Shown: positions 1 through 7,777, counted from the first letter of the stretch. The stretch is DNA of 64,000 bases from Vagococcus zengguangii (GCF_005145005.1 NZ_CP039712.1:1209001-1273000), one strand, 5' to 3'. Notes: generated by a model not told the origin, from the letters alone. A program made the numbers and translations.

Positions 1-1204
1 TCATGATACCAACAACGATTAAAACAGGCGCTGTTGCTTGAGCTGGAACGACAGCGATTAATGGTGCGAACAAGCTACTTAAAGCAAATAAGATAGCTAC
101 TACAACGGAAGTTAATCCTGTACGACCACCTGCACCAATACCTGCTGCACTCTCAACAAAAGTTGTTGTATTAGACGTACCGAAAATTGCACCAATAGAT
201 GTTGCAATTGCATCGGCAAATAGTGCACGGTCCATTTTTGATTTCATACCAGTACTATTTTCCAATGCCGCTTCATCTTCTGCACTGAAGATTCCTGTTT
301 TACGACCTGTTCCGATGAAAGTTCCAATTGTATCAAATGTATCAGATAAACTAAACGCTAAAATCGTCATTAAAACTAATGGAATACGTTTCGTATTTTC
401 AAATAAACTTGGCAAACCTTCTGAACCAAAAGCTGCCCCAAACGTCGTACCTAGTTCTTTGATTGAGCTACCTAATGAATTGTTTTTGAAGTCAACTGCG
501 GATAAATCAACCACACCCATTAAAATACCGATTAACGTCGTACCGATAATTGAAATTAAAATACCACCTTTAACATCTAATGACACTAAAATAATTGTTA
601 AGACTAAACCAATAACAGCCAAAATCATTTCAGGACTATTAAACATTGCTAAACCAGGAACGACTCCACCATTAATATTTACGCTAACAGTTTGGCCATT
701 GTCTACGATTGAATTAGTAATTGAACCAGCATCTCCTGAGAAACTTAATAAGTTAGCACTTTTTAAACCTGCATAAGCAACGAAAATCCCAATCCCGCCA
801 CCAATGGCATGTTGTAAGCTTTCTGGAATTGCTTTAATAATCATTTTTCTAATTTTAGTTACTGTAATCAAAATATTAATAATACCACATAAGAAAACCA
901 TTCCTAAAGCTTGCTGCCAAGAGTAACCTAAACCAAATACGACGGTAAAGGTGAAAAATGCATTTAAGCCCATCCCTGGTGCTTGTGCATACGGTACGTT
1001 AGCAAATAATCCCATCACTAATGTTCCAATAATTGAAGAAATAATTGTTGCTAAGAAAACTGCTTGAAACGGCATCCCTGATTGAGATAAAATGTTTGGG
1101 TTTACAAACAAGATGTAACTCATTGCAAAGAAGGTTGTCAAACCTGCAATTACCTCTCTAGAAACTGTGGTGCCATTTTCTTTCAGTTTGAAAAACTTGT
1201 CCAT
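1..1204 (-). CDS. NCS2 (AzgA/PbuG-type) purine permease, 3' end cut by window edge
   Basis: The frame reads from an ATG at 1204 (after AAAGGGGA) to the left edge without a stop, giving about 401 codons that begin MDKFFKLKENG. The protein is a polytopic membrane transporter with the family's QAPGMGLNAFF segment near residue 75 and repeated hydrophobic helices. NCS2 AzgA-like permeases carry hypoxanthine, guanine or adenine into the cell with protons, and full length is about 430-480 residues, so only the C-terminus is missing. A good promoter and two PurBox-like motifs lie upstream, which fits purine control. The exact base specificity cannot be read from the sequence. Confidence 0.9.
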   Translation of the reverse strand, partial: MDKFFKLKENGTTVSREVIAGLTTFFAMSYILFVNPNILSQSGMPFQAVFLATIISSIIGTLVMGLFANVPYAQAPGMGLNAFFTFTVVFGLGYSWQQALGMVFLCGIINILITVTKIRKMIIKAIPESLQHAIGGGIGIFVAYAGLKSANLLSFSGDAGSITNSIVDNGQTVSVNINGGVVPGLAMFNSPEMILAVIGLVLTIILVSLDVKGGILISIIGTTLIGILMGVVDLSAVDFKNNSLGSSIKELGTTFGAAFGSEGLPSLFENTKRIPLVLMTILAFSLSDTFDTIGTFIGTGRKTGIFSAEDEAALENSTGMKSKMDRALFADAIATSIGAIFGTSNTTTFVESAAGIGAGGRTGLTSVVVAILFALSSLFAPLIAVVPAQATAPVLIVVGIM

Positions 1205-1282
1205 TACGATTCCCCTTTTAAATTAAATTACGAACATTAACAACCTAAAAAGTTGAATTGTTCACTTATTAAGAACAACCTC

Positions 1283-1311
1283 ATTATAAATTTGCTTCGT
1301 GAAAATTGCAA
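1283..1311 (-). promoter_or_regulatory. Promoter of the purine permease
   Basis: On the minus strand there is a -35 TTGCAA (1306-1311), a 17-base spacer and a -10 TATAAT (1283-1288). The expected start of transcription is near 1276, leaving a leader of about 70 bases before the ATG. Confidence 0.7.
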
Positions 1312-1346
1312 TAGATATTCCGTATTTTTTAAGTAAAACGTTACAC

Positions 1347-1359
1347 AATGTTCGTGTTT
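1347..1359 (-). promoter_or_regulatory. PurBox-like site upstream of the permease promoter
   Basis: The minus-strand sequence AAACACGAACATT resembles the Gram-positive PurR motif AWWWCCGAACWWT and keeps the CGAAC core. Its centre is about 77 bases before the inferred transcription start, close to the position of activating PurBoxes in Lactococcus lactis. A second core, ACGAACATTAAC at 1230-1241 on the plus strand, lies in the leader in inverted orientation. Confidence 0.5.
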
Positions 1360-1533
1360 AGTTGCGTTCACTAAAATTTATAAGATGTATTACGTCATAA
1401 TGTACTATAAATGTATAATGATAGTTAATAAACAATGAATCCAACTCATGAATTTAAGTCCCTAGTCTTTTTTTGAAATATAGAACGTTTTATGATTGAT
1501 TTTTTTATTTTTTAGGAGTACGATATTAATATA

Positions 1534-1549
1534 TTTAGGCACACCTAAA
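1534..1549. promoter_or_regulatory. DtxR/MntR-type palindrome before mntH
   Basis: TTTAGG-CACA-CCTAAA is a perfect 6-4-6 palindrome that ends directly at the ribosome binding site AAAGGAGG of mntH. Its TTAGG/CCTAA half-sites resemble operators of DtxR-family metal repressors. Binding here would block the promoter or early elongation when manganese is plentiful. Confidence 0.55.
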
Positions 1550-1563
1550 AAGGAGGTTGTAAT

Positions 1564-2910
1564 ATGTCAAATAATATCGAGTCGATAGAAACCCCTCAAA
1601 TGAAAAGCCTTAGTGAGGTACATGCTACAGTTGAGGTACCAACTGATAAAAGTTTTATCAAAAATTTAATCGCATTTTCCGGTCCTGGTGCATTAGTAGC
1701 CGTTGGATACATGGATCCCGGAAACTGGATTACTTCTATAGGAGGTGGGGCAAAATATGGTTACTTATTGCTTTCCATTATTATGCTCTCAAGCTTAATT
1801 GCGATGTTACTGCAATATATGTCCGCCAAACTAGGCATCGTCACCCAAATGGATTTAGCTCAAGCCACACAAAAATTGACAGGTAAGAAAATGTCATTCT
1901 TCTTATGGATCATAGCTGAACTTGCTATTATGGCAACGGATATTGCCGAAGTAATCGGAGGGGCTATTGCTTTAAACTTGCTATTTGGAATTCCCCTATT
2001 ATACGGAATCTTCCTAACCGTTTTTGATGTATTTGTTTTATTATTACTAATGAAATTAGGGTTTAGAAAAATCGAAGCAATTGTTGTTTTACTTATCGGA
2101 GTGATTTTATTCGTATTCTTATATGAAGTAATTATCGCACAACCAAACATACCTGAAATTTTCAAAGGGTTTGTTCCCAAAAAACAAGTAATGCATCCCG
2201 GTGAATTAACAATGTCTCTAGGTATTATTGGTGCTACTGTAATGCCGCACAATCTATACTTGCATTCATCTATCTCCCAATCCAGAAAAATTGATTCTTC
2301 CGACCAACGGGAAATAGCAAAAGCCGTAAAATTCGCAACGTGGGATTCTAATATTCAATTAAGCGCCGCTTTTTTCGTTAATTGTTTATTACTAATCCTT
2401 GGGGGCGCCTTATTCTTTGGTCACGGTGATGATTTAGGTACCTTCTCAAGTCTATACAATGCGCTACAAGATACGAATTACGCTGGTGCTGTTGCTAGCC
2501 CTTTACTTAGCACTTTGTTTGCTGTTGCCTTGCTAGCATCAGGTCAAAATTCCACTATCACCGGTACATTGACTGGTCAAATAGTCATGGAAGGATTTAT
2601 CCACTTAAAAATCCCTTCTTGGCTAAGACGTCTTGTTACCCGATTAATTTCAGTTGTGCCCGTCCTTATTTGCGCGTATTTGTTTGGTGATAATGAAGAA
2701 GCATTAGATAATTTACTTATTTACTCACAGGTCTTCCTAAGTATCGCTTTACCGATTGCGATGATTCCGCTCGTGTATTTCACCAGTTCAAGTAAAATTA
2801 TGGGGGAACAATTTAAAAACAAAACATGGGTAACTGTTCTAGGTTGGGTAGCCACTATTGTCTTATGTTTATTAAACTTCCAATTAATTGTCCAGACTCT
2901 GTTTCACTAA
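1564..2910 (+). CDS. mntH: Nramp-family manganese/divalent metal transporter
   Basis: This 448-residue protein imports Mn2+ (and Fe2+) with protons across the membrane. It has the Nramp signature DPGN in TM1 ([12 protein letters not shown], about residues 48-59) and the TM6 metal-site motif [10 protein letters not shown] near residue 228. About eleven hydrophobic helices follow a polar N-terminus of some 35 residues. The ATG at 1564 follows a strong AAAGGAGG. A DtxR/MntR-like palindrome sits just upstream. A bidirectional terminator closes the gene. It is transcribed alone and divergently from the purine permease. Confidence 0.95.
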   Translation: MSNNIESIETPQMKSLSEVHATVEVPTDKSFIKNLIAFSGPGALVAVGYMDPGNWITSIGGGAKYGYLLLSIIMLSSLIAMLLQYMSAKLGIVTQMDLAQATQKLTGKKMSFFLWIIAELAIMATDIAEVIGGAIALNLLFGIPLLYGIFLTVFDVFVLLLLMKLGFRKIEAIVVLLIGVILFVFLYEVIIAQPNIPEIFKGFVPKKQVMHPGELTMSLGIIGATVMPHNLYLHSSISQSRKIDSSDQREIAKAVKFATWDSNIQLSAAFFVNCLLLILGGALFFGHGDDLGTFSSLYNALQDTNYAGAVASPLLSTLFAVALLASGQNSTITGTLTGQIVMEGFIHLKIPSWLRRLVTRLISVVPVLICAYLFGDNEEALDNLLIYSQVFLSIALPIAMIPLVYFTSSSKIMGEQFKNKTWVTVLGWVATIVLCLLNFQLIVQTLFH

Positions 2911-2911
2911 A

Positions 2912-2952
2912 AAAAAACAAGTCTCGGGTACATTCTCGAGACTTGCTTTTCA
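2912..2952. terminator. Bidirectional terminator between mntH and the DUF3267 gene
   Basis: Stem CAAGTCTCG (2918-2926) pairs with CGAGACTTG (2937-2945). It is flanked by an A-run on the left and a T-rich stretch on the right, so it can end both convergent genes. Confidence 0.8.
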
Positions 2953-2957
2953 TTTAA

Positions 2958-3503
2958 TTAGTTTAAATTATGATAGAAAGACATTCCTTGTTCAGTATCT
3001 TCCACCACAATACTCTCTGGGGCTCTAGCCACTAACCAAGTGAAATAAAAATCACCAATACATGACGCAGCATGCAGACTCGCAAGCGTCACGAAAACAA
3101 AGCTAGACACGATACTTATCAGGTAGAATATATATAACCCTATACTGATCAAAGTGAAAGGTGCTAGTAATACAACAATAAACTGGGTTTTAGAATAAAA
3201 AAACCCTGGACTAGTCGCATATGCTAGCCCATTTTTTACACCAAACTTAACTTTCCCCTCTTTGTTAAATAATTTAAAAAAGATACCATGAATCAATTCA
3301 TGAATGATAATGAGCACAAAATAACTAACAAGCACTATCAGCAACATAAATATTGATAAATCAGCACTAATACTCTGATTATTAAAAGTCGCAATTAATG
3401 AAAACATGAAATAAAAGATTATAAATAGTGGGATGCTGATTACATTTAACCAAAAAATAATTTTATTATTGTCAATTAAGTTTATTTCTCTATACAATTC
3501 CAT
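2958..3503 (-). CDS. DUF3267-type membrane zinc metalloprotease-like protein
   Basis: The 181-residue protein has hydrophobic helices around 17-40, 49-68 and 105-145. An HExxH zinc-binding motif (HELIH, residues 68-72) sits at the cytoplasmic end of the second. This arrangement is that of the DUF3267 putative zincin peptidases, integral membrane relatives of site-2 proteases. The substrate is unknown. The ATG follows AGGAGGG. It stands alone, convergent with mntH and upstream of a large inverted repeat. Activity is inferred from the motif only. Confidence 0.75.
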   Translation of the reverse strand: MELYREINLIDNNKIIFWLNVISIPLFIIFYFMFSLIATFNNQSISADLSIFMLLIVLVSYFVLIIIHELIHGIFFKLFNKEGKVKFGVKNGLAYATSPGFFYSKTQFIVVLLAPFTLISIGLYIFYLISIVSSFVFVTLASLHAASCIGDFYFTWLVARAPESIVVEDTEQGMSFYHNLN

Positions 3504-3569
3504 ATCTAATCCCTCCTAGTTTTATTTACTGGGTTTATTATAACATATCAATACTTTTCCTCTATCATT

Positions 3570-3631
3570 ACCCAATATTAAACGTAAAAAAGCAGCCATT
3601 ATCGACTACTTTTTTACGTTTAATATTGGGT
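3570..3631. terminator. Perfect 23-bp inverted repeat overlapping the end of the PRD regulator gene
   Basis: The arms 3570-3592 and 3609-3631 are exact reverse complements with a 16-base loop. The inner part of each arm is an A6 or T6 run, so the structure can act as a terminator for the regulator gene. The regulator's stop codon (3620-3622) and last three codons lie inside the right arm. Confidence 0.75.
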
Positions 3632-5557
3632 TTCAACTTCAACTTGAATGAACTCATTGACTTTATCAATGAAATAGCTAAAACTCTCTTGAAGTAATAA
3701 TTCCTGAACTTTTTGTGGATCGGATAATATATTCAACAATAACTGTAAATAATCATTTAGTTCATCTTGATCTTCTTTTGTAATAGTTAAAAGAAGAACT
3801 AATTTAACCCGTCCTTCATCTCCCCACTTCAAGCCTTGGCTTTGAGTGTCATACCAGACAGAAATAGTTGACTGATTAGCTTTTCTATTTAGCGCATGAG
3901 GGATAGCAAATTCTCCTAATTTCGATGAAGATAACGATTCTTTTTCCAAAACATCATTCAAATAATCATCTGAAACAATTTGACTGTTAACTAACTTTTT
4001 AGTCATCGATTCAAGCAAATCTTCTCTTGAAGTTGTTTTCATATTAAGCTGAAATAGTTCTTCTTTAATGAAATTAGTCGTGAAACGTTGATAAGCTTCC
4101 GTTTTACGTTTCAACTTAACTGCCAGTATATTTTTTTCTATTTTTTGAATATCAACATCTGTAAAATAAGGGGATAAAGTAACTACTTCTTGGTTATCAA
4201 CGCCTTGGTATGAAATGGTTGAAATAACTAAATCTGAAACTAATGATCTGTTAATATCACAATAATCCATCACAAACTCATTTACCACAATGCGTTCGCC
4301 ATAAAACTGTTCTAATTTTCTAATCAATTTATTTTCTAAATGATTGTAAGAAAATGACGGGGATATTATCCCTATAGTAACAGGTAGCTCTTCAATTTCT
4401 TCTTCAAAATAAATGCCAAAGTGAGCCGAAATATATACCATTTCCTCCTCTGGTATTTTAATACCTAACTTGTCCTGTACAATTTTTCCAACTAACAACC
4501 CTAGATTATTCAGCATTATATCACGGGTATTCTTTAAACTTAAGAGTGGATTATTAATCACAATCCCTTCGCGAACACGTTCAATCATCTGATGAAGATG
4601 CATCGTTAGTTTATTTTTAAACCCTTTTGCTTGCAAATCAAAGCCATAGACAGCGTTTACCTCCTCCAAAATAAACTCTATCACCTTCTGAAATTCTTTA
4701 TCAACTACTTGATTAACTTGTTTAACCCCTTGATAACTAGTAATATTTCCAACGAACATAGTCCTTAATTCGGTTATCTCTTCCTCTCGCGGGTCAAATT
4801 GGTACCTATGTGCTAATGTCTCAATAATTTCTTGTGCAATTAGATACTCCATTTTATCTTTTGAAAGTACAATCTTTTCTTTTTTTGGTAGATAAGCAGC
4901 TTGTTGAAGCCTTTTTATCATAATAACCAAGTATAGTATGATATTACTCATCACAAATTTACTAATCATAACATTATAATATTGTAATTTAGTCTCAACC
5001 AACCGATAGATGAAACTAATTTCTTCATCAGTTAATAAGTCTTGATTTTTGAAAAACGAAGAGGTTACATCATAATCAGCCATAATGAAAATATCTTTAA
5101 TTAAGTTTCTAATAATTCTTTCATCACCACTGATTGCGAAGTGCCTGTTTCTATGAAGTATGGATAAACCATTTTCTAAAAAAAACAGCCTAATGCTCTT
5201 TAAATCATTCTTTAGTGTCGTTTCAGATACATTATATTCATTTAATAAGTCGTCCCACTCTAAACCATCAGTTGCTAATAAAAATTGTTTTATCAAATTC
5301 TTCCTGCGTTGTTCAAAGTTATGCGCAGCATAATCACTATAATAAAAAGCTATTTCTTCATAAAATTCTTTTTTTAATAAATAACCTTTAGAACTAGAGA
5401 CAATAACATTATGTTTAAAATGTTGATTAATTCTACTTACGTAATTTCTAATAGTTCTGGTTGACACGCATAATTTATCTGAGAGAATTACAGAGGAAAT
5501 TGGCAAATCTTGCTTACCAAGTTCTTCTATTAATTGATACTCTTTCACCTTTAACAT
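3620..5557 (-). CDS. BglG/MtlR-family PRD transcription regulator with C-terminal PTS EIIA domain
   Basis: This 645-residue regulator has an N-terminal helix-turn-helix pair (about 1-140), two PRD regions (about 170-390), an EIIB-like segment (about 395-480) and an EIIA domain of the fructose/mannitol type (about 500-640). The EIIA active histidine would be H554 in IPHAL. PRD2 keeps both motif histidines (HLHQMIERVREG and YISAHFGIYFEE). In PRD1 the matching positions are not histidine, so PRD1 may not be phosphorylated. Such proteins switch sugar operons according to PTS phosphorylation. The start is uncertain: the ATG touches GAGAGG, while a GTG at 5548 has better spacing. No PTS permease is nearby, so its target is unknown. 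Confidence 0.8.
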   Translation of the reverse strand: MLKVKEYQLIEELGKQDLPISSVILSDKLCVSTRTIRNYVSRINQHFKHNVIVSSSKGYLLKKEFYEEIAFYYSDYAAHNFEQRRKNLIKQFLLATDGLEWDDLLNEYNVSETTLKNDLKSIRLFFLENGLSILHRNRHFAISGDERIIRNLIKDIFIMADYDVTSSFFKNQDLLTDEEISFIYRLVETKLQYYNVMISKFVMSNIILYLVIMIKRLQQAAYLPKKEKIVLSKDKMEYLIAQEIIETLAHRYQFDPREEEITELRTMFVGNITSYQGVKQVNQVVDKEFQKVIEFILEEVNAVYGFDLQAKGFKNKLTMHLHQMIERVREGIVINNPLLSLKNTRDIMLNNLGLLVGKIVQDKLGIKIPEEEMVYISAHFGIYFEEEIEELPVTIGIISPSFSYNHLENKLIRKLEQFYGERIVVNEFVMDYCDINRSLVSDLVISTISYQGVDNQEVVTLSPYFTDVDIQKIEKNILAVKLKRKTEAYQRFTTNFIKEELFQLNMKTTSREDLLESMTKKLVNSQIVSDDYLNDVLEKESLSSSKLGEFAIPHALNRKANQSTISVWYDTQSQGLKWGDEGRVKLVLLLTITKEDQDELNDYLQLLLNILSDPQKVQELLLQESFSYFIDKVNEFIQVEVETQY

Positions 5558-5672
5558 CCTCTCGTGACATAATAATTATCTATTTTACTTTGATATTCAG
5601 ACAATGTAAAATCAAAAGCAAACTGACTGTGCTAAGTTTCACCTATTCACAATCTTAATAACATTCCAAATG

Positions 5673-5975
5673 TTATTTAATAGGCGATAAAAATTTCTCC
5701 TCTAAAACTGGTAATAGCTTAGCCATACTTTCAACATCTTTTTGACTGGCTGTGATCATTTCTGAAATAGTTTTTAAAAAATCTAATGATAATTTTTCAT
5801 TCAACTGATTATGGGCTACTATGCTTTCGCTCATTTCAATAGCTAAATTCATTATTTTTTGAGATTCATGTAAACAATGATTCGATTTCACAAAATCCTT
5901 TTCGAGTGCCAAATCTAATGCCTGATTTAACTGATCCCGCACATCCGCAATTGTCAGGATGATTCTCATTGACAA
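5673..5975 (-). CDS. EIIA-Lac-like protein without the usual active-site histidine
   Basis: About 98-100 residues are predicted to be all alpha-helical. The spacing resembles PTS EIIA of the lactose/cellobiose family: an N-terminal QALDLALEKDFVKS segment like the family's first helix, then a later helix. Where the family has VHAQDHLM this protein reads ITASQKDV, so both histidines are absent and phosphate transfer is unlikely. The first possible start is TTG at 5975; ATG at 5969 follows at once, and neither has well-spaced SD. A much better SD-ATG sits in frame upstream at 6008 but runs into TAA. It lies 115 bases before the PRD regulator on the same strand. The family call is by eye and only moderately certain. 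Confidence 0.5.
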   Translation of the reverse strand: MSMRIILTIADVRDQLNQALDLALEKDFVKSNHCLHESQKIMNLAIEMSESIVAHNQLNEKLSLDFLKTISEMITASQKDVESMAKLLPVLEEKFLSPIK

Positions 5976-6008
5976 TTATTCTGAATTCCCTCTCAAATTA
6001 ATGTCCAT
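5976..6008 (-). other. Ten-codon in-frame leader ORF or nonsense-interrupted start of the EIIA-like gene
   Basis: The ideal ribosome site AAAGGAGG is followed 8 bases later by ATG at 6008 and the codons MDINLRGNSE. A TAA (5978-5976) follows, directly before the TTG/ATG of the EIIA-like gene in the same reading frame. This could be a leader peptide with reinitiation, or a premature stop in the original gene start. Confidence 0.45.
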
Positions 6009-6121
6009 ATCAATTCCTCCTTTGTTAGATTCCCTAATAACACAATTGTAACAACGATAACCTTTAAATATGTAATTTACTTATAGTTTAATTTTTTTCG
6101 TTTATTCATACAAATTTGTAC

Positions 6122-6140
6122 TTTCCTATTGAATAGGAAA
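6122..6140. promoter_or_regulatory. 9-1-9 palindrome, probable operator
   Basis: TTTCCTATT-G-AATAGGAAA is a perfect palindrome in the 240-base gap between the EIIA-like gene and the MazG-like gene. It has no T-run, so it looks like a protein-binding site rather than a terminator. It lies upstream of the EIIA-like/PRD regulator pair. Confidence 0.4.
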
Positions 6141-6189
6141 CAATTAGTCATTTAATCATATAATACCCGTTAAAAATTATTTGTCCTAT

Positions 6190-6228
6190 TAAAAAAATGA
6201 GAGAACAACTTATATTCGCTCTCTCATT
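6190..6228 (-). terminator. Terminator of the MazG-like gene
   Basis: On the minus strand AATGAGAGA (6220-6228) pairs with TCTCTCATT (6196-6204) and a run of seven T follows. Confidence 0.8.
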
Positions 6229-6252
6229 TAGATTTTACTAATTGATTTAAAA

Positions 6253-6570
6253 TTAACTATTTTGATCGTCTATTGTGTCGACAATAGGATATTTAATTGC
6301 GTTTTTTGCTAGTTTTTCGTCGATGATTTCAGAAACATCCATTTGTAAATCATCCGCTAACATTAATGTATAAATTAAAACATCAGCAATTTCTTCTTTC
6401 AAGTGTTCTGGTTCGGCTGCTATCGCTTCCTCGCTTGAACGCCATTGGAAAATTTCTAACAATTCCGCTGCTTCTAAAGATACAGACAGTGCTAGATCCT
6501 TCGCATTATGAAATTGTCGCCAGTTGCGCTCATCTCTAAATTGATTGATTTTTTCGATACTATTTTTCAT
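6253..6570 (-). CDS. MazG-like nucleotide pyrophosphohydrolase
   Basis: This 105-residue single-domain protein has the MazG acidic metal-binding pattern: EAAELLE (about residues 34-40) and EEIADVL (about 59-65). Family members hydrolyse nucleoside triphosphates, often non-canonical ones, to the monophosphate and pyrophosphate, cleaning the nucleotide pool in the cytosol. The ATG at 6570 follows TTGGAGT. It is monocistronic with its own terminator. The exact nucleotide substrate is not predictable. Confidence 0.85.
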   Translation of the reverse strand: MKNSIEKINQFRDERNWRQFHNAKDLALSVSLEAAELLEIFQWRSSEEAIAAEPEHLKEEIADVLIYTLMLADDLQMDVSEIIDEKLAKNAIKYPIVDTIDDQNS

Positions 6571-6639
6571 TCAATACTACTCCAACTCTTCTAATATTTT
6601 TGTTCTATTATAGTATACGTCAGTCCCCCTACTTATTAA

Positions 6640-6675
6640 CACAAAAAAAGACCACTATCGTAGTCTTTTTTTGTG
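6640..6675. terminator. Orphan bidirectional terminator
   Basis: CACAAAAAAAGAC (6640-6652) pairs perfectly with GTCTTTTTTTGTG (6663-6675). The A-run and T-run inside the arms allow termination in both directions. No gene ends next to it; the nearest minus-strand gene ends 340 bases away. Confidence 0.65.
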
Positions 6676-6786
6676 CTTACTCTGTTAGTTGGGGTACTAA
6701 TTTTCAGCCAGTTCGTGATTAAAAAAACAGGGAGTTATCGCAATCTATGCTATAAGATAGGATGGGGACTTATAACATGATTTGGT

Positions 6787-6833
6787 CAAACAGACAAAAT
6801 ATGGGGGTATTTGTCTGTTTGAAAATTTTTTTT
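6787..6833 (+). terminator. Plus-strand terminator with no assigned gene
   Basis: CAAACAGACAAA (6787-6798) pairs with TTTGTCTGTTTG (6810-6821) and is followed by an eight-T run. No plus-strand gene precedes it, which suggests a small RNA or a lost gene. Confidence 0.6.
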
Positions 6834-7017
6834 AATGCTTAAGAATCACTCGTTTGGCCATTAAACAGTTCCTATTTGATAACATCTTGTTTATGTTATG
6901 ATTTGAAGAGTTTAAATAACACGAGTTCATCTTTTATATATTTATCTTACTACAGCAAGTCAACAACTGGCTAGCTAGATGTATTTTTTTAAATTAAATA
7001 TAAAAAAGTTCATAAAA

Positions 7018-7308
7018 TCAGGGCATCCTCTTTAAAATAACTTGTTGAGTCATGCCTAAGCGCCCTGGTTTCGCTACTTGTTGAAATAATAATTGTTCGT
7101 CACATATCTTCGTAAAAAAATAATCAGCCTCTTCTCCTATTAATACATATTGGTTATCTGTTTCAATGACTTTTTTTAACACTAACCGATTGGCTCTGGT
7201 GATCTCATTTATAATTAATAACCATGTTTCGTCTTGATTTTTGGTAAACGTTATTTCACAGTCCCAACTTCCACACCACCAACTAGCTTCTAACCAATAA
7301 TTATTCAT
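7018..7308 (-). CDS. Small hypothetical protein, coupled to the MmcQ/YjbR gene
   Basis: From the ATG at 7308 the protein has 96 residues (MNNYWLEASWWCGSWDCEIT). A longer TTG-started form is possible, but the ATG has AAGG nine bases before it and overlaps the stop of the upstream gene, a sign of translational coupling. It is soluble, rich in tryptophan near the N-terminus and predicted beta-rich. I do not recognise a family. Its place behind an MmcQ/YjbR gene suggests a shared function that is not known. Confidence 0.6.
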   Translation of the reverse strand: MNNYWLEASWWCGSWDCEITFTKNQDETWLLIINEITRANRLVLKKVIETDNQYVLIGEEADYFFTKICDEQLLFQQVAKPGRLGMTQQVILKRMP

Positions 7309-7690
7309 CTTCAGTAACCTTCGCAATAAGTTGTTTTTGCTCTTTCTTTAAATTTTGACAAACTAATGAGTAGGAGATTTTTATCAATTGGCATAACAAC
7401 TCTTCTGTTATCGTTTCGTTAGCAATGGCTATCGTATTCCAGTGTTTTTTGTTTAGGTGAAATCCCGGAATGATATCATCTGGGTACAATTCTCGCCACT
7501 CTTCGTTTTGTTCGGGTGTATTTTTTAATGACAATGTTGTGTCCTGACTAGCTAATGGCGAGAGTAACCCGAACATTTTGCCAAAAATATCAAAATAATA
7601 GACATCCCAATCTTCCCGATGATAAACCTTTGCGTACGGTAATGATTGTCCATAATTGATAAGTACCTGCATTTTTTTATTTATTGACAT
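7301..7690 (-). CDS. MmcQ/YjbR family protein
   Basis: This 129-residue cytosolic protein shows the pattern of the YjbR/CyaY-like fold family: a central strand region with DIFGKMFGLL, then PDDIIPGFHLNKKHWNTI and a C-terminal helix with LLCQLIKISYSLV. Members are labelled MmcQ or YjbR and are often called DNA-binding, although their role is not established. The ATG follows AGGAGAG with eight bases between. The next gene overlaps its stop codon by 8 bases. Confidence 0.8.
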   Translation of the reverse strand: MSINKKMQVLINYGQSLPYAKVYHREDWDVYYFDIFGKMFGLLSPLASQDTTLSLKNTPEQNEEWRELYPDDIIPGFHLNKKHWNTIAIANETITEELLCQLIKISYSLVCQNLKKEQKQLIAKVTEDE

Positions 7691-7734
7691 GCTATAACTC
7701 TCCTATTTGTTATTATTCGTTATATTTATCATAA

Positions 7735-7777
7735 CAAAAAAATCCGCTAACACCTAATAAGCTAAGTCTTAGCGGAT
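7735..7777 (-). terminator. Terminator of the methionine uptake operon
   Basis: ATCCGCTAA (7769-7777 read on the minus strand) pairs with its complement at 7742-7750, followed by a seven-T run. It ends the metN-metI-metQ-amidohydrolase transcript. Confidence 0.8.

Larger units (their letters stand above)
6571..7017. other. 447-base gap with two unassigned terminators
   Basis: No convincing protein gene lies here. There is a promoter-like stretch for the MazG-like gene near 6600-6630, a strong symmetric hairpin at 6640-6675 and a second plus-strand terminator at 6787-6833. The two hairpins could frame a small RNA of roughly 100-150 bases. The rest (6834-7017) is AT-rich without clear structure. 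Confidence 0.35.

Noticed and set aside
315-776. A 153-codon plus-strand frame opposite the purine permease
   Set aside because: It is the antisense shadow of a clear NCS2 permease that runs to the window edge.
1205-1563. Purine riboswitch before the NCS2 permease
   Set aside because: I could not find the conserved core or the paired loops on the minus strand; PurBox-like motifs explain control better.
1860-2252. A 130-codon minus-strand frame inside mntH
   Set aside because: It is antisense to mntH, with no SD, and its composition mirrors the membrane helices on the other strand.
6777-6842. 21-codon frame with a GGATGGGG ribosome-like site
   Set aside because: Most of it lies inside a strong terminator hairpin and no conserved protein feature is visible; the small RNA reading is more economical.
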